Assembly: GCF_900143025.1 (NCBI RefSeq)
Contig: NZ_FRCT01000006.1
Location: forward strand, 189,083 to 253,082
Direction: 5' to 3'
Length of the DNA: 64,000 nt
Source: Ruminococcus flavefaciens
GTDB lineage: Bacteria; Bacillota; Clostridia; Oscillospirales; Ruminococcaceae
Shown here: positions 33,064-42,348 of the stretch, piece by piece
Layout: each line of letters opens with the position of its first letter
How positions within the stretch are numbered: position 1 is the first letter of the stretch
Notes under the pieces: generated by a model
The model's database searches: none
Told to the model about the DNA's origin: nothing
Seen by the model: the letters and a program-made list of their open reading frames with translations, nothing else
Position numbers and translations under genes: made by a program

Positions 33064-36000
33064 GACCCATAAGGCTTGAAATATCGGGATTTGGTCCGTA
33101 TTCGGGAAAGACTGTTCTTGATCTGAACGCTCTCGGCGACAGGGGACTGTACCTTATAACAGGAGATACGGGAGCAGGCAAGACAACCATATTTGATGCG
33201 GTGACTTATGCACTTTATGGCAGTGCAAGCGGCAATAACCGAGATGACGACAGTATGCTCAGGTCGAAATATGCATCTCTCGATACTCCGACATACGTAG
33301 AGCTTGAATTTGAATACAATGGCAAGATATATAAAGTAAGCAGAAATCCCGAGTATACCCGCCGTGCAAAGCGAGGCGGAGGAGTCGCACAGGAGCCTGC
33401 AAATGTTGAATTTACCTATCCCGACGGCAAAGCGGTTTCAGGAGTAAGGGACGTAGATGCAGCTGTAAAGGAGGTCATCGGGCTTACAGAAAAGCAGTTC
33501 AAGCAGATAGCCATGATAGCTCAGGGCGACTTTATGAAGCTCATAACCGAGGATACAGCTCAGAGGCGCGAGATACTGCGTCATATCTTTAAGACAAAGA
33601 ACTATCAGACATTGCAGGAGTCGCTTAAACAGCAGAGCAGTGAACTGAAAAACGTCTGTGATAACCACCGCAGAAGCATAAATCAGTATGTTGGCGGAAT
33701 AGTGTGCGGTGAGGAGGACGAGTATGCAGATGAGGTGGCTAAGCTTAAAGAGGAGCTTCCACCTGTTGAGTATATCGCAGAGATAGTGGAAAAGCTTCTT
33801 GCCCGTGACAGGGCGAGGGCTGAGGTCTGCACCCGCGAGAGCGAGGAGCTTGACGAAAAGCTTGCACAGGTCAATGCACGTATTGCAAAGGCTGAGGAAA
33901 AGGAAAAGGCTAAGGCAGAGCACGAAAGGACTTCGCAGATGCTGAGCGAATTGCAGCACCGCCGCAAGCTTCTTGCAGAGGAGCTTGAAAAAGAAAACTC
34001 GCGCAAGCCCGAGCTTGAAAAGCTGACCGCGGAGCTTACCCGTGTTGACGCAGAGATACCCGAATACAGCAAGATAGCGGAAAAAAAGAGCCTTGCTGCA
34101 AATACGGAAAGGGATATTGATGAAAATTCCGAGCTGCTTATAAATGCAGTGGCTTCAAAAGCAGGTGCGGAAAAGGAGCTCGCACAGATCAAAGCGGAGC
34201 TTTCAGAGCTTGAAGATACAGGCGAAAAAACGGCGGAACTCGGCTCTGAGCGTGAAAAGCTGGAAAAACGTGCAGATGAGCTTGAAAGACTTTCGGAAAT
34301 GATAAAGGACTGCGAAAAATGCAAGGCTGATATTAAAAAAGCAGAAATCGAGCTTAAAGACGAGCAAGCCGAGCATGACAGGCTTATGAAAAGCAGTGAA
34401 AAGCTCAGTGAGGATACCGAAAGAGCAAAAAAGCGCAGGAGCGAGCTTGAAAAATGCGGAGAGCAGCGCGAAAAGCTGCTGCGCGAGGAGGAAAACCTCA
34501 TCAAGCGTCAGGAGCAGCTCAGAAAGCTTTCCGAGGATATCGAGGTATGGAGAAAGTGCCGAAACGATCATAAAAAGGCGGCAGAAGCCTATAAGGAGGC
34601 TGCCGATATCGCAGAGATAATCGCTTCGGACTATGAACGCAACTACAGGGCTTTTCTTGACGATCAGGCAGGAGTTCTTGCAGCAGGACTTAAAAACGGC
34701 GAGCCATGCCCTGTATGCGGTTCCTGCGAGCACCCTGCGCCTGCACAAAAGCAGGGAAAAGCGCCCTCAGAGGCAGAGCTTGATGAGCTGAAAAGGAAAG
34801 TGGAAAGTGCCCGTGCAGATGCGGAAAAGCGCAGTTCGGCAGCTTCTGAGCTGAAAATAAAGACAGAGGAGCTCGAAAGAAAGATCACAGACATTGCAAA
34901 GGAGTCTCTTAACTGTGAAAGCGGCAAGTGGGCTGAACGATGCGGACATGAGCTGAAAAACTGCGGAGAAGAAAGAAACGAGCTTGAAAAGAAGCTTGCG
35001 GAAATAGAAAATCTTATTGCCGAGCGTGATAAGCTTACACAGGATATAGCTTCAAAGGAAAAGCAGGCAGCAGGTATATTGACTGCTGTTGCGGCTGCGG
35101 ATAAGAAGCTGACTGAGCTCCGTGAAAAAAAGGGACGGATAGAGGGCGAAGCAAAACAGAAGTACAGCGATGCCGAGAAAAAGGCTGAGGAGATATTAGG
35201 CGGCGATAAAACGGGAGATATCCGCAGTATGATAACCTCGGAAAGGCTCAGGCTTGACGAGCAGCTTGTCCAGAACAGTGCGGAGCTTGCTGAGGAAAAG
35301 AAAAAGGCAGCTCACAGGAAGGAGCTTGAAGAGCATATCCCGAAGGTGGAGCAGTATATCTCCGAAAAGACAAAGAGCATAACCGAGTATACAGCTGCAA
35401 AGGCTGCTGCCGAGAGCAGGCTCAGTGAGCTTGCAGAGCGTATGGCAGAGCTGAGATCAAGACTGCACTTTGAAAGCGGAGAAGCCGCAGAAAAGTACGC
35501 AGCTTCGCTCCAGAAGAAGATAAATGAGATAAAGATAGCCTGTGAAGCGGCAGAGCAGGCTATGAATGGAATCGAGAAGCAGTGCTCGGAGGAGGCAGGA
35601 AAGCTGAAACAGCTCACCGAGCTGCTCGGAGGACTTGGGGATATGGACAGTGCTGCGGAGATAGCCGAAAGGACGCGGCTTACCGAGGAGAGAGCACGGC
35701 TTACGGAGAAGCTGCGAAAGCTGCACACTCAGCTCACTATGAACAGGACTGCGCTTGAAAATATAAAGGGCGGCTCCTCAGAGCTTACAGAGCTTGAAGA
35801 ACGCTATAAATGGATAAAAAATCTCGCGGATACCGCTAACGGAAAGCTTTCCGACCAGAGCAAATTCATGCTTGAGACCTATATCCAGACCGCATATTTC
35901 GACAGGATAATCGACCGCGCAAACGAAAGGCTGAAGGTAATGTCCGAAGGGCAGTACACCCTTGTCAGACGCACGGAATACGAGGATAAACGGGCGCAGG

Positions 36001-36353
36001 TGGGTCTTGATCTTGATGTTGTCGATCATTATAACGGCTCGAAAAGAAGCGTAAAGACACTGTCGGGCGGAGAGTCCTTCAAGGCTTCTCTTTCACTTGC
36101 ACTTGGTCTTTCCGACGAGATTCAGTGTTCGGCAGGGGGCATAAGGCTTGACACCATGTTTGTTGACGAGGGCTTTGGTTCTCTTGACGAAAATTCCATA
36201 GAACAGGCGATGCGTGCGCTTAACAGCCTTTCCGAGGGCAACAGACTTGTGGGGATAATCTCCCACGTTCAGGCGTTGAAACAGCGTATTGACAAGCAGA
36301 TAGTGGTACATAAGGACAGGGACGGCGGCAGCCGTGCCGAGCTGATAGTGTAA
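33060..36353 (+). CDS. sbcC: Nuclease SbcCD subunit C (Rad50-like ATPase)
   Basis: This 1097-residue SMC-type ATPase has an N-terminal ATPase half with Walker A GDTGAGKTT (about 36-44) and long coiled coils rich in Glu, Lys and Ala on both sides of a zinc hook (GEPCPVCGSCEHP, near 549-561). The C-terminal half has signature LSGGESFKASLSLA (near 1001) and Walker B DTMFVDEGFGSLDE (near 1030). The start at 33060 overlaps the sbcD stop and has GGGAGAGG upstream. The reverse-frame ORFs across it are by-products of Glu/Lys-rich codons. Confidence 0.96.
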   Translation: MRPIRLEISGFGPYSGKTVLDLNALGDRGLYLITGDTGAGKTTIFDAVTYALYGSASGNNRDDDSMLRSKYASLDTPTYVELEFEYNGKIYKVSRNPEYTRRAKRGGGVAQEPANVEFTYPDGKAVSGVRDVDAAVKEVIGLTEKQFKQIAMIAQGDFMKLITEDTAQRREILRHIFKTKNYQTLQESLKQQSSELKNVCDNHRRSINQYVGGIVCGEEDEYADEVAKLKEELPPVEYIAEIVEKLLARDRARAEVCTRESEELDEKLAQVNARIAKAEEKEKAKAEHERTSQMLSELQHRRKLLAEELEKENSRKPELEKLTAELTRVDAEIPEYSKIAEKKSLAANTERDIDENSELLINAVASKAGAEKELAQIKAELSELEDTGEKTAELGSEREKLEKRADELERLSEMIKDCEKCKADIKKAEIELKDEQAEHDRLMKSSEKLSEDTERAKKRRSELEKCGEQREKLLREEENLIKRQEQLRKLSEDIEVWRKCRNDHKKAAEAYKEAADIAEIIASDYERNYRAFLDDQAGVLAAGLKNGEPCPVCGSCEHPAPAQKQGKAPSEAELDELKRKVESARADAEKRSSAASELKIKTEELERKITDIAKESLNCESGKWAERCGHELKNCGEERNELEKKLAEIENLIAERDKLTQDIASKEKQAAGILTAVAAADKKLTELREKKGRIEGEAKQKYSDAEKKAEEILGGDKTGDIRSMITSERLRLDEQLVQNSAELAEEKKKAAHRKELEEHIPKVEQYISEKTKSITEYTAAKAAAESRLSELAERMAELRSRLHFESGEAAEKYAASLQKKINEIKIACEAAEQAMNGIEKQCSEEAGKLKQLTELLGGLGDMDSAAEIAERTRLTEERARLTEKLRKLHTQLTMNRTALENIKGGSSELTELEERYKWIKNLADTANGKLSDQSKFMLETYIQTAYFDRIIDRANERLKVMSEGQYTLVRRTEYEDKRAQVGLDLDVVDHYNGSKRSVKTLSGGESFKASLSLALGLSDEIQCSAGGIRLDTMFVDEGFGSLDENSIEQAMRALNSLSEGNRLVGIISHVQALKQRIDKQIVVHKDRDGGSRAELIV

Positions 36354-36576
36354 ATTTTGCTTTGTGCACTTTGTCTAAATACATATCTTCCAATAAGCGG
36401 AAAATCCGATATTTCAGGGCTGTATTGTGGTCCTGTACTGTTATTTTTCACAAATTTTACTATGCGACGAACTCGTTTATTGATTTTTAGTCAATGAAAT
36501 GCTATAATTATAGTTGAATTATTCTTTATTGTAATAATTACATATCCAGAGAAAATCCCGATGGAGTGATAACAGA
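36354..36576. promoter_or_regulatory. Intergenic region with promoter for the repeat protein
   Basis: TTGATT at 36480-36485 and TATAAT at 36503-36508 have 17-base spacing and lie about 70 bases before the next gene. No clear terminator for sbcC was found in this gap. Confidence 0.6.
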
Positions 36577-38811
36577 ATGAAAATGACAAGATGTCCTGAG
36601 AAGCATCTTTATGATGCTGATAAATATAAAACTTGTCCTGTCTGCGCAGAAAAAGGGCAGAGCAAAGGCAAAGTTGTTAAGGTTAAGGTAAGGGCAGTAA
36701 AGGCATCTCAGTATATTGACAAGGCACATAAGCCTGCTGAGACTAAGCCAGCACCAAAGGCTGAAAGCAAGCCTGCCGAGACTAAGCCTGCACCAAAGGT
36801 TGAAAATAAGCCTGCTGAGACAAAGCCAGCACCAAAGGCTGAAAACAAGCCTGCCGAGACTAAGCCAGCACCAAAGGCTGAAATCAAGCCTGCCGAGATT
36901 AAGCCTGAGCCAAAGGCTGAAAACAAGCCTGCTGAGACTAAGCCTGCACCAAAGGCTGAAAACAAGCCTGCTGAGACTAAGCCTGCACCAAAGGCTGAAA
37001 ACAAGCCTGTTGAGACTAAGCCTGTACAAAAGGCTGAAAACAAGCCTGCTGAGACTAAGCCTGCACCAAAGGTTGAAAACAAGCCTGCTGAGACTAAGCC
37101 AGCACCAAAGGCTGAAAGCAAGCCAGCTGAGACTAAGCCTGCACCAAAGGCTGAAACCAAGCCAGCTGAGACTAATCCAGCCCCAAAGGCTGAAAGCAAG
37201 CCTGCTGAGACTAAGCCTGCACCAAAGGCTGAACCCAAGCAAAATGACATAAAATCAAAGGACAAGAAGAAGGAAAAGGCAGTCAGCACTGATGACGGCA
37301 ATGAGCTTGCGAAGAAGATAATGGATTCTATCCCGGACTCCGAAAAGCAGAAGTTCAAGGATTCCGTAAGAGATGAATTCATAGGCGGCAAGAAAAAAGT
37401 TGATACAACGCCTGAGCCTGTAAAGCTCGATAAAATGCTTGATATAAAGCATGAAAAAGGCATTGACAACAGTCTTTTTGCTCCCAAGAACAAAAAGCAC
37501 GATGAACCAAAGAAGCCAGAGGAAAAGAGTCCGTTTGCTCCTAAGTCAGATGCTAAGGCTGAGGAGAAGAAGTCTGCGGACGTTAAGGCTCCCGAGAAGC
37601 CCGAAATAAAGAGCTCTCTTGCGCCAAAGCCTGAAATCAAGGCAGAGGAAAAGAAGCCTGCTGACATCAAACCTCCTGAGAAACCCGAAATAAAGAGCTC
37701 CCTTGCACCAAAGCCCGAAGTTAAGGCAGAGGAGAAGAAGCCTGCGGACGTTAAGGCTCCTGAGAAGCCCGAAATAAAGAGCTCTCTTGCGCCGAAGCCC
37801 GAAACCAAGGCAGAGGAGAAGAAGTCTGAGGACGTTAAGGCTCCTGAGAAGCCCGAGATAAAGAGCTCACTTGCGCCAAAGCCCGAAATCAAGGCAGAGG
37901 AAAAGAAGTCGGAGACTTCCGATGACTATGACAAGTACGGCGACCTTATAAATGATGAAAATATCGAGATAGACGATGAAAACAACATGGCTATCGACAA
38001 AAACGGTACTCTTGTAAAATACGTAGGTACTACCGAATCTATCGTAATCCCTGAGAAGGTAAAGGTAGTAGGGAAGTATGCCTTCCGCGGCAACGAGACC
38101 GTAAAGAAGATAGTTATGTCGGACAGTGTGCATATTGTTGAAAAGTTCGCATTCTGCCACTGCTTCAACCTTGAAGAGATAGTTTTCTCGAAAAATCTCG
38201 AATCTATCGGCGAAAATGCATTCCTTAAATGCCTGAGACTCAAGGAGATAAATCTTCCCGAGTCTGTAAAAAAGGTGGGCAAGGGTGCATTCGGAAGATG
38301 CAACAGTGTTGAGAGCGTAGTGCTCCCTGCGTATTTGCAGCGTATCAGCGACCTTATGTTCTTCTCCTGCAAGAAGCTGAGAAGAATAGTTATATCGGGT
38401 TCTGTCGAAGCTATAGGCAATGCGGCGTTCTCAGAGTGCTACAGCCTTAAAAAGATAGTTATTTCAAATTCTGTTTCGACTATCGGTGAAAGTGCATTTT
38501 CATGGTGCCGTTCACTTACCGCCGTTGATATCCCAAGCACGGTAAAATCTATCGGAAACTGGGCTTTTTACGGCTGTCAGAACCTTATGGATCTGAAGAT
38601 AAGCATGAACACGAAGGATATCAAGGAGGACGCGTTCAGCGGCTGCGAGAGCCTTTACAATATCAATATAATCGAGTTTGAGAACGAAGCTATCCCGATC
38701 GACGAGATACGAAAGGGGCACAAGCAGACCATAAGGATACTCAAACAGATAAACCGCAAAAAAGCAGAGCGTTATGCTCGTGAACACGGTTTCAGCACCC
38801 TGTTCATTTAA
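36577..38811 (+). CDS. Zinc-ribbon, KPAETKPAPKAE-repeat and BspA-type LRR protein
   Basis: This 744-residue protein is modular. Residues 5-23 form a short zinc-ribbon-like head (C6, H10, C20, C23). From about 52 to 220 there are 13 tandem copies of a 13-residue unit close to KPAETKPAPKAEN. About 328-439 holds four tandem 28-residue units (AEEKKPADVKAPEKPEIKSS and on) plus a partial fifth. From about 475 to the end are BspA/LRR_5 repeats (VKKIVMSDSVHIVEKFAFCH-like). There is no signal peptide or anchor, which is unusual for BspA LRR proteins; it may be cytosolic, or exported by another route. A role in adhesion is not supported directly. GGAGTGAT precedes the ATG. Confidence 0.8.
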   Translation: MKMTRCPEKHLYDADKYKTCPVCAEKGQSKGKVVKVKVRAVKASQYIDKAHKPAETKPAPKAESKPAETKPAPKVENKPAETKPAPKAENKPAETKPAPKAEIKPAEIKPEPKAENKPAETKPAPKAENKPAETKPAPKAENKPVETKPVQKAENKPAETKPAPKVENKPAETKPAPKAESKPAETKPAPKAETKPAETNPAPKAESKPAETKPAPKAEPKQNDIKSKDKKKEKAVSTDDGNELAKKIMDSIPDSEKQKFKDSVRDEFIGGKKKVDTTPEPVKLDKMLDIKHEKGIDNSLFAPKNKKHDEPKKPEEKSPFAPKSDAKAEEKKSADVKAPEKPEIKSSLAPKPEIKAEEKKPADIKPPEKPEIKSSLAPKPEVKAEEKKPADVKAPEKPEIKSSLAPKPETKAEEKKSEDVKAPEKPEIKSSLAPKPEIKAEEKKSETSDDYDKYGDLINDENIEIDDENNMAIDKNGTLVKYVGTTESIVIPEKVKVVGKYAFRGNETVKKIVMSDSVHIVEKFAFCHCFNLEEIVFSKNLESIGENAFLKCLRLKEINLPESVKKVGKGAFGRCNSVESVVLPAYLQRISDLMFFSCKKLRRIVISGSVEAIGNAAFSECYSLKKIVISNSVSTIGESAFSWCRSLTAVDIPSTVKSIGNWAFYGCQNLMDLKISMNTKDIKEDAFSGCESLYNINIIEFENEAIPIDEIRKGHKQTIRILKQINRKKAERYAREHGFSTLFI
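36730..37236 (+). repeat. Coding minisatellite, 13 copies of a 39-base unit
   Basis: Each 39-base unit encodes K-P-A-E-T-K-P-A-P-K-A-E-N/S. The units are tandem, in frame and differ mostly by silent or conservative changes (for example I, V or Q replacements in units 4, 5 and 8). The tract is exactly 507 bases. This structure allows copy-number change by slippage or recombination without breaking the frame. Confidence 0.9.
37558..37893 (+). repeat. Coding repeat, four copies of an 84-base unit
   Basis: Four in-frame 28-codon units each begin AEEKK and end SSLAPKPE plus two residues; the last is followed by a truncated fifth copy. They are more uniform than the 39-base units. Confidence 0.85.
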
Positions 38812-38840
38812 AAAGATATTATTCCATTCAGATAAAAAGC

Positions 38841-38882
38841 AAGTCCGAAAGCAGTTATCATGCTTTCGGACTTCACTTTTTT
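38841..38882. terminator. Terminator between the repeat protein and the lipoprotein gene
   Basis: AAGTCCGAAAGCA and TGCTTTCGGACTT form a perfect 13-bp stem followed by CACTTTTTT. It lies between converging genes. Confidence 0.85.
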
Positions 38883-38932
38883 ACTATATTTTATGAAAGG
38901 AGGGAAGCTTATCTTGAAGTGTGCGGAAACTT

Positions 38933-40333
38933 TTATGACTGCTTGTCAAAGTTTCCTCTGTTACCGCGATGACCGCCGAATCCGTTTCCTGACTGACCGT
39001 CGGGAGGAGTAAAGCCGTCGGGAGGAGTACCAAAGCCTTCAGAGCCGTTTCCGCGTCCGCCGCCGAAGCCGCCCATTCCGCCGTGACCGCCCATAGGTTC
39101 GCCGAACATAGACTCAGGTATCTCGGAAACCTCTTCGCCGTTTATGATTATAGTACCGCCGTTGAACTCGGCTTTAACGTCATAGTCAAAGGAGGACATC
39201 TGTGCGGTAACATTGATAGTACCGCCGTTTACGTAGATACTGCCGTTTGCGTCAACGCCGTCTGTGTCGCCCTGTCCCATAGTTATAGTGGTATTGCCGC
39301 CGTTGAATTCGACAACAACATCGCACTGATCGCTTTTGCGTGAAGCGTTGATGCCGTCATCGGAAGCGGATATGGTGATATCGCCGCCGTTTATCTGTAC
39401 ATATGTGGCTTCTATGCCCTCAGATGAAGTTATATCAAAGGTGCCGCCGTCGATCTGAACGTAGGTAGTGCCCTGTATACCGTCACTTGCTGCTGTGATA
39501 CCGAAGCTTCCGCCTGCAATGTAGATATAGCCGAGAGAGCTGTCTTCGTCATTTTCTGCATGGAAACCGTCCTTATCGGTCTTTATGGTAAAGTCACCGC
39601 CGCATACAGCAATTGAGTCGTTTGCTTCAAATGCGTCCTTAGCAGTTATTACCGTATAGCTTCCGTCTGTTATTTTTAGGTCGTCCTTAGCGGAAATACC
39701 GTTGCCGTATGCTGAATTTACAGTCAGACTTCCTGTGCCGTTAAGTACAAGGTCATCTTTAGAGTAGATAACAGCATCGGTATTTGTATCTCCGTCAGCG
39801 GTAAAGCTGCCGTTTACAGAGAGACTGTTTGCACTGCCGTCGGCAGAGGTAATGAATACCTTGTCTGCGGAGACTGCATATATTGCAGGAAAATCATCGT
39901 TTTCGATATCAACATCGTCAAGTACCAATTGTACCTTTGCTTCCTTGTCAGCTTCTATTTTTATGGTGCAGTTCTTTGCCTTTCCGCTGATAACGTAAAC
40001 GCCTGCTTCGGTAACAGTAAGCGTTTTTCCGTCGGATACTTCCAGTGATACTGCGTCTGTCAGGTCAGGGGACTGTTCGAGGTCACGCTTTGAGAACATA
40101 TCAGTGGTATCTATAACACTGCTTGATGTAGAGGCTTCAGTCTTGTCGGAGCTTTTTTCATCGTCCAAGCTTTTCAGGCTCATATCCTCAGCCTCGGGAG
40201 TTATATGTATTGAATTCTTGTTGCTCATTGATGAGCTTGTTGTATTATTATCGCCGCAGGCTGTTAATGAGCATATAGCCAGTGTAACGGCAGCCATTTC
40301 AGCCAATGTTCTTCTCAATGAGTTTTTCATCAT
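38933..40333 (-). CDS. Exported carbohydrate-binding-domain lipoprotein (DUF4353 type)
   Basis: This 466-residue protein has a lipoprotein signal peptide ending in SLTAC near residue 26. A Ser/Asp-rich stem leads into a large right-handed beta-helix-like domain with many Gly/Asp turns (SVNGSFTADGDTNTDAVIYS, FTIKTDKDGFHAENDEDSSL). The family is often annotated as a carbohydrate-binding DUF4353 protein. The C-terminus is Gly/Pro/Asn-rich (GGHGGMGGFGGGRGNG) and may be disordered. It is expected on the outer face of the membrane. The exact ligand is unknown. The start could be 40333 or 40330 (two adjacent ATGs). Confidence 0.82.
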   Translation of the reverse strand: MMKNSLRRTLAEMAAVTLAICSLTACGDNNTTSSSMSNKNSIHITPEAEDMSLKSLDDEKSSDKTEASTSSSVIDTTDMFSKRDLEQSPDLTDAVSLEVSDGKTLTVTEAGVYVISGKAKNCTIKIEADKEAKVQLVLDDVDIENDDFPAIYAVSADKVFITSADGSANSLSVNGSFTADGDTNTDAVIYSKDDLVLNGTGSLTVNSAYGNGISAKDDLKITDGSYTVITAKDAFEANDSIAVCGGDFTIKTDKDGFHAENDEDSSLGYIYIAGGSFGITAASDGIQGTTYVQIDGGTFDITSSEGIEATYVQINGGDITISASDDGINASRKSDQCDVVVEFNGGNTTITMGQGDTDGVDANGSIYVNGGTINVTAQMSSFDYDVKAEFNGGTIIINGEEVSEIPESMFGEPMGGHGGMGGFGGGRGNGSEGFGTPPDGFTPPDGQSGNGFGGHRGNRGNFDKQS

Positions 40334-40529
40334 ATCTACGCACCCTTTCGTTTTATGTGGAGTGTGCTTGTTTCTATGATTATAATATACACTTCCTTTT
40401 TGTAAATTGTCGTATTGTAAAGTGAAATCGGAAGGAAAGCTTTGTGTAAAAAAGTGCCTGAATGTGGTGGTTTTGGCATAAGGCTTGATAAAATTGTGAA
40501 AAATATGAATTTTTTTCTTGCCTTTTCTC

Positions 40530-40558
40530 TTGACAAGACAAAATAAAAGTGATATAAT
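40530..40558 (+). promoter_or_regulatory. Promoter of the Asn T-box transcript
   Basis: TTGACA (40530-40535), 17 bases, TATAAT (40553-40558), both perfect. Confidence 0.9.
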
Positions 40559-40569
40559 ACAAACAAATC

Positions 40570-40894
40570 AAATGCAACGACGGAGAGAAGTAGCATAGAA
40601 GTTCGTTTCCAGAGAGTGCGGGCGTGGTGAGAGCCGCATATCAGAGTCTGTGTGAATAACACTCCCGAGCAGCAAACCGAAAGGGTGCCGGTTAAAGACG
40701 GGCAGTGCGTGTTTTAGGGATATTATGTGCCTTTAGAGCAGCGTGTAAATGGCTCGGCGATCAAACGGTATTTCGAGTAGGGGCGACGTATTCCGCACGT
40801 TACAGCGGCTCAAAAGTGATCGCTTTTGCGGTAATTCAGGTGGCACCACGGGTAATATGCCCCGTCCTGTAGTTTCAGGACGGGGCTTTTTGTA
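40570..40894 (+). ncRNA. T-box leader, asparagine specific
   Basis: The leader between the promoter and asnS has a T-box sequence TTCAGGTGGCACCACG at 40835-40850 and a stem I specifier region GAATAACACTCCCGAG, whose codon AAC (40658-40660) reads Asn. The antiterminator bulge TGGC (40841-40844) would pair with a tRNA acceptor end GCCA; tRNA-Asn carries G at the discriminator. Both checkpoints therefore agree with Asn. Uncharged tRNA-Asn should prevent termination at the hairpin near 40859. Confidence 0.93.
40859..40894 (+). terminator. T-box terminator before asnS
   Basis: GCCCCGTCCTG and CAGGACGGGGC form an 11-bp stem followed by TTTTT. Confidence 0.9.
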
Positions 40895-40943
40895 TTCCTG
40901 CTCGTCCTGTATATACATTATATACTGAAAGGAAAAGATCATT

Positions 40944-42314
40944 ATGAAGCACATTGATGTCAAGGAGATAATCACCACAAAGGATTATGTGGGCAAGCAG
41001 GTAACAGTATGCGGCTGGGTACGTACATCACGCAACTCAAAGAGCGTAGCATTTATTGAGGTGAACGACGGTACTTCGCTTAAAAACGTACAGGTCGTAG
41101 TTGACAAGGGCGAAAGCGACTACAAGGAGCCAAGAGTCGGTATGTCCGTAAAGGTAACAGGTACAGCCGTAGAGGGCAGAAACGATACAGTTGAGATAAA
41201 CGCAGTTCCTGACGGTATCACAGTGCTTGGCGATGCACCTACAGATTATCCTCTCCAGAAGAAGGGACATACACTTGAATTTCTCCGTACTATCCCTCAT
41301 CTCAGAGGCAGAACGAATACATTCAACGCTGTATGGAGAGTGCGTTCGGTGCTTGCTTCCGCTATACACGAATACTTCCAGAAGAACAACTATGTTTATG
41401 TAAATACTCCTCTTATCACAGGCAGCGACTGTGAGGGCGCAGGCGAGATGTTCCAGGTAACAACTATCGGCTACAGCAAGGACTACAAGAGCGAGGAAGA
41501 GTACTACGCTAACGACTTCTTCGGCAAGAGAGCAGGTCTTTCCGTATCAGGTCAGCTTGAAGGCGAAATGGCTGCAATGGCTATGGGTAAGATATACACC
41601 TTCGGACCTTCATTCAGAGCAGAAAACTCCAATACACCTAAGCACCTTGCTGAATTCTGGCACGTTGAGCCTGAGGTAGCCTTCGCAGAGCTCGATGACG
41701 TTATCGAGATAGCTGAGAATATGCTGAAATACGTTATTCGCAAGCTTCTCGACACTTGTCCTGATGATATGAAGTTCTTTGACGCTCACTTTGAAAAGGG
41801 ACTCATTGAACGCCTTGAAGAGCTTATCTCCCACGATTTCGCAAGAGTAACATACACAGAGGCTATCGACCTCCTCAAGAAGTCAGGCGAGAACTTCGTT
41901 TACCCTGTAGAGTGGGGCTGCGACCTCCAGACAGAGCACGAGAGATACCTCTCAGAGAAGGTATTCAAGAAGGCTGTATTCGTTACAGACTATCCTAAGG
42001 ATATAAAGTCATTCTACATGAAGCAGAATCCAGACGGCAAGACAGTTGCAGCAGTTGACCTGCTTGTTCCCGGTGTTGGTGAGATTATCGGCGGCAGTGA
42101 GAGAGAGGCTGATTATGAGAAGCTTATCGCTGCTATGAACGAGAGAAAGATGAACCTCGATCTCTACAGCGATTACCTCGACCTCAGAAAGTTCGGCAGC
42201 GTACCTCACGGCGGCTTCGGTCTGGGCTTCGAGAGACTTATCATGTACACAACAGGTATGGCTAATATCCGCGACGTAATACTCTTCCCAAGAACAGTCG
42301 GTTCAATAAGATAA
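40944..42314 (+). CDS. asnS: Asparaginyl-tRNA synthetase
   Basis: This 456-residue class IIb synthetase has an N-terminal OB-fold anticodon-binding domain (about 1-110, QVTVCGWVRTSRNSKSVAFI). The catalytic core has motif 2 FRAENSNTPKHLAEFWHVEP and motif 3 GGFGLGFERLIMYTTGM. The AsnRS rather than AspRS assignment agrees with the Asn codon in the T-box upstream. The start has AAAGGAAA ahead of it. It heads a unit that also includes a lipoprotein and asnA. Confidence 0.96.
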   Translation: MKHIDVKEIITTKDYVGKQVTVCGWVRTSRNSKSVAFIEVNDGTSLKNVQVVVDKGESDYKEPRVGMSVKVTGTAVEGRNDTVEINAVPDGITVLGDAPTDYPLQKKGHTLEFLRTIPHLRGRTNTFNAVWRVRSVLASAIHEYFQKNNYVYVNTPLITGSDCEGAGEMFQVTTIGYSKDYKSEEEYYANDFFGKRAGLSVSGQLEGEMAAMAMGKIYTFGPSFRAENSNTPKHLAEFWHVEPEVAFAELDDVIEIAENMLKYVIRKLLDTCPDDMKFFDAHFEKGLIERLEELISHDFARVTYTEAIDLLKKSGENFVYPVEWGCDLQTEHERYLSEKVFKKAVFVTDYPKDIKSFYMKQNPDGKTVAAVDLLVPGVGEIIGGSEREADYEKLIAAMNERKMNLDLYSDYLDLRKFGSVPHGGFGLGFERLIMYTTGMANIRDVILFPRTVGSIR

Positions 42315-42348
42315 TAATATGATTCATTGATATAGGGGTTAAAAACAC

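Noticed and set aside
33683..34504. 273-codon minus-strand frame in sbcC
   Set aside because: It consists of Ser/Phe/Leu runs produced by Glu/Lys-rich coiled-coil codons on the other strand.
36730..37236. CRISPR array interpretation of the 39-base repeats
   Set aside because: The units are contiguous with no spacers, stay in one reading frame and code for protein.
36708..37892. 394-codon open frame on the minus strand opposite the repeat protein
   Set aside because: It is a mirror of the 39- and 84-base coding repeats, whose composition contains no stop codons on the opposite strand. There is no ribosome site, and the protein is a low-complexity Ser/Gly/Leu/Phe run.
38895..39012. Short plus-strand frame (TTG after AAGGAGGG) running into the antisense of the DUF4353 gene
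   Set aside because: The ribosome-like site is good, but the frame is only about 32 codons, overlaps a real gene on the other strand, and has no supporting promoter or similarity.
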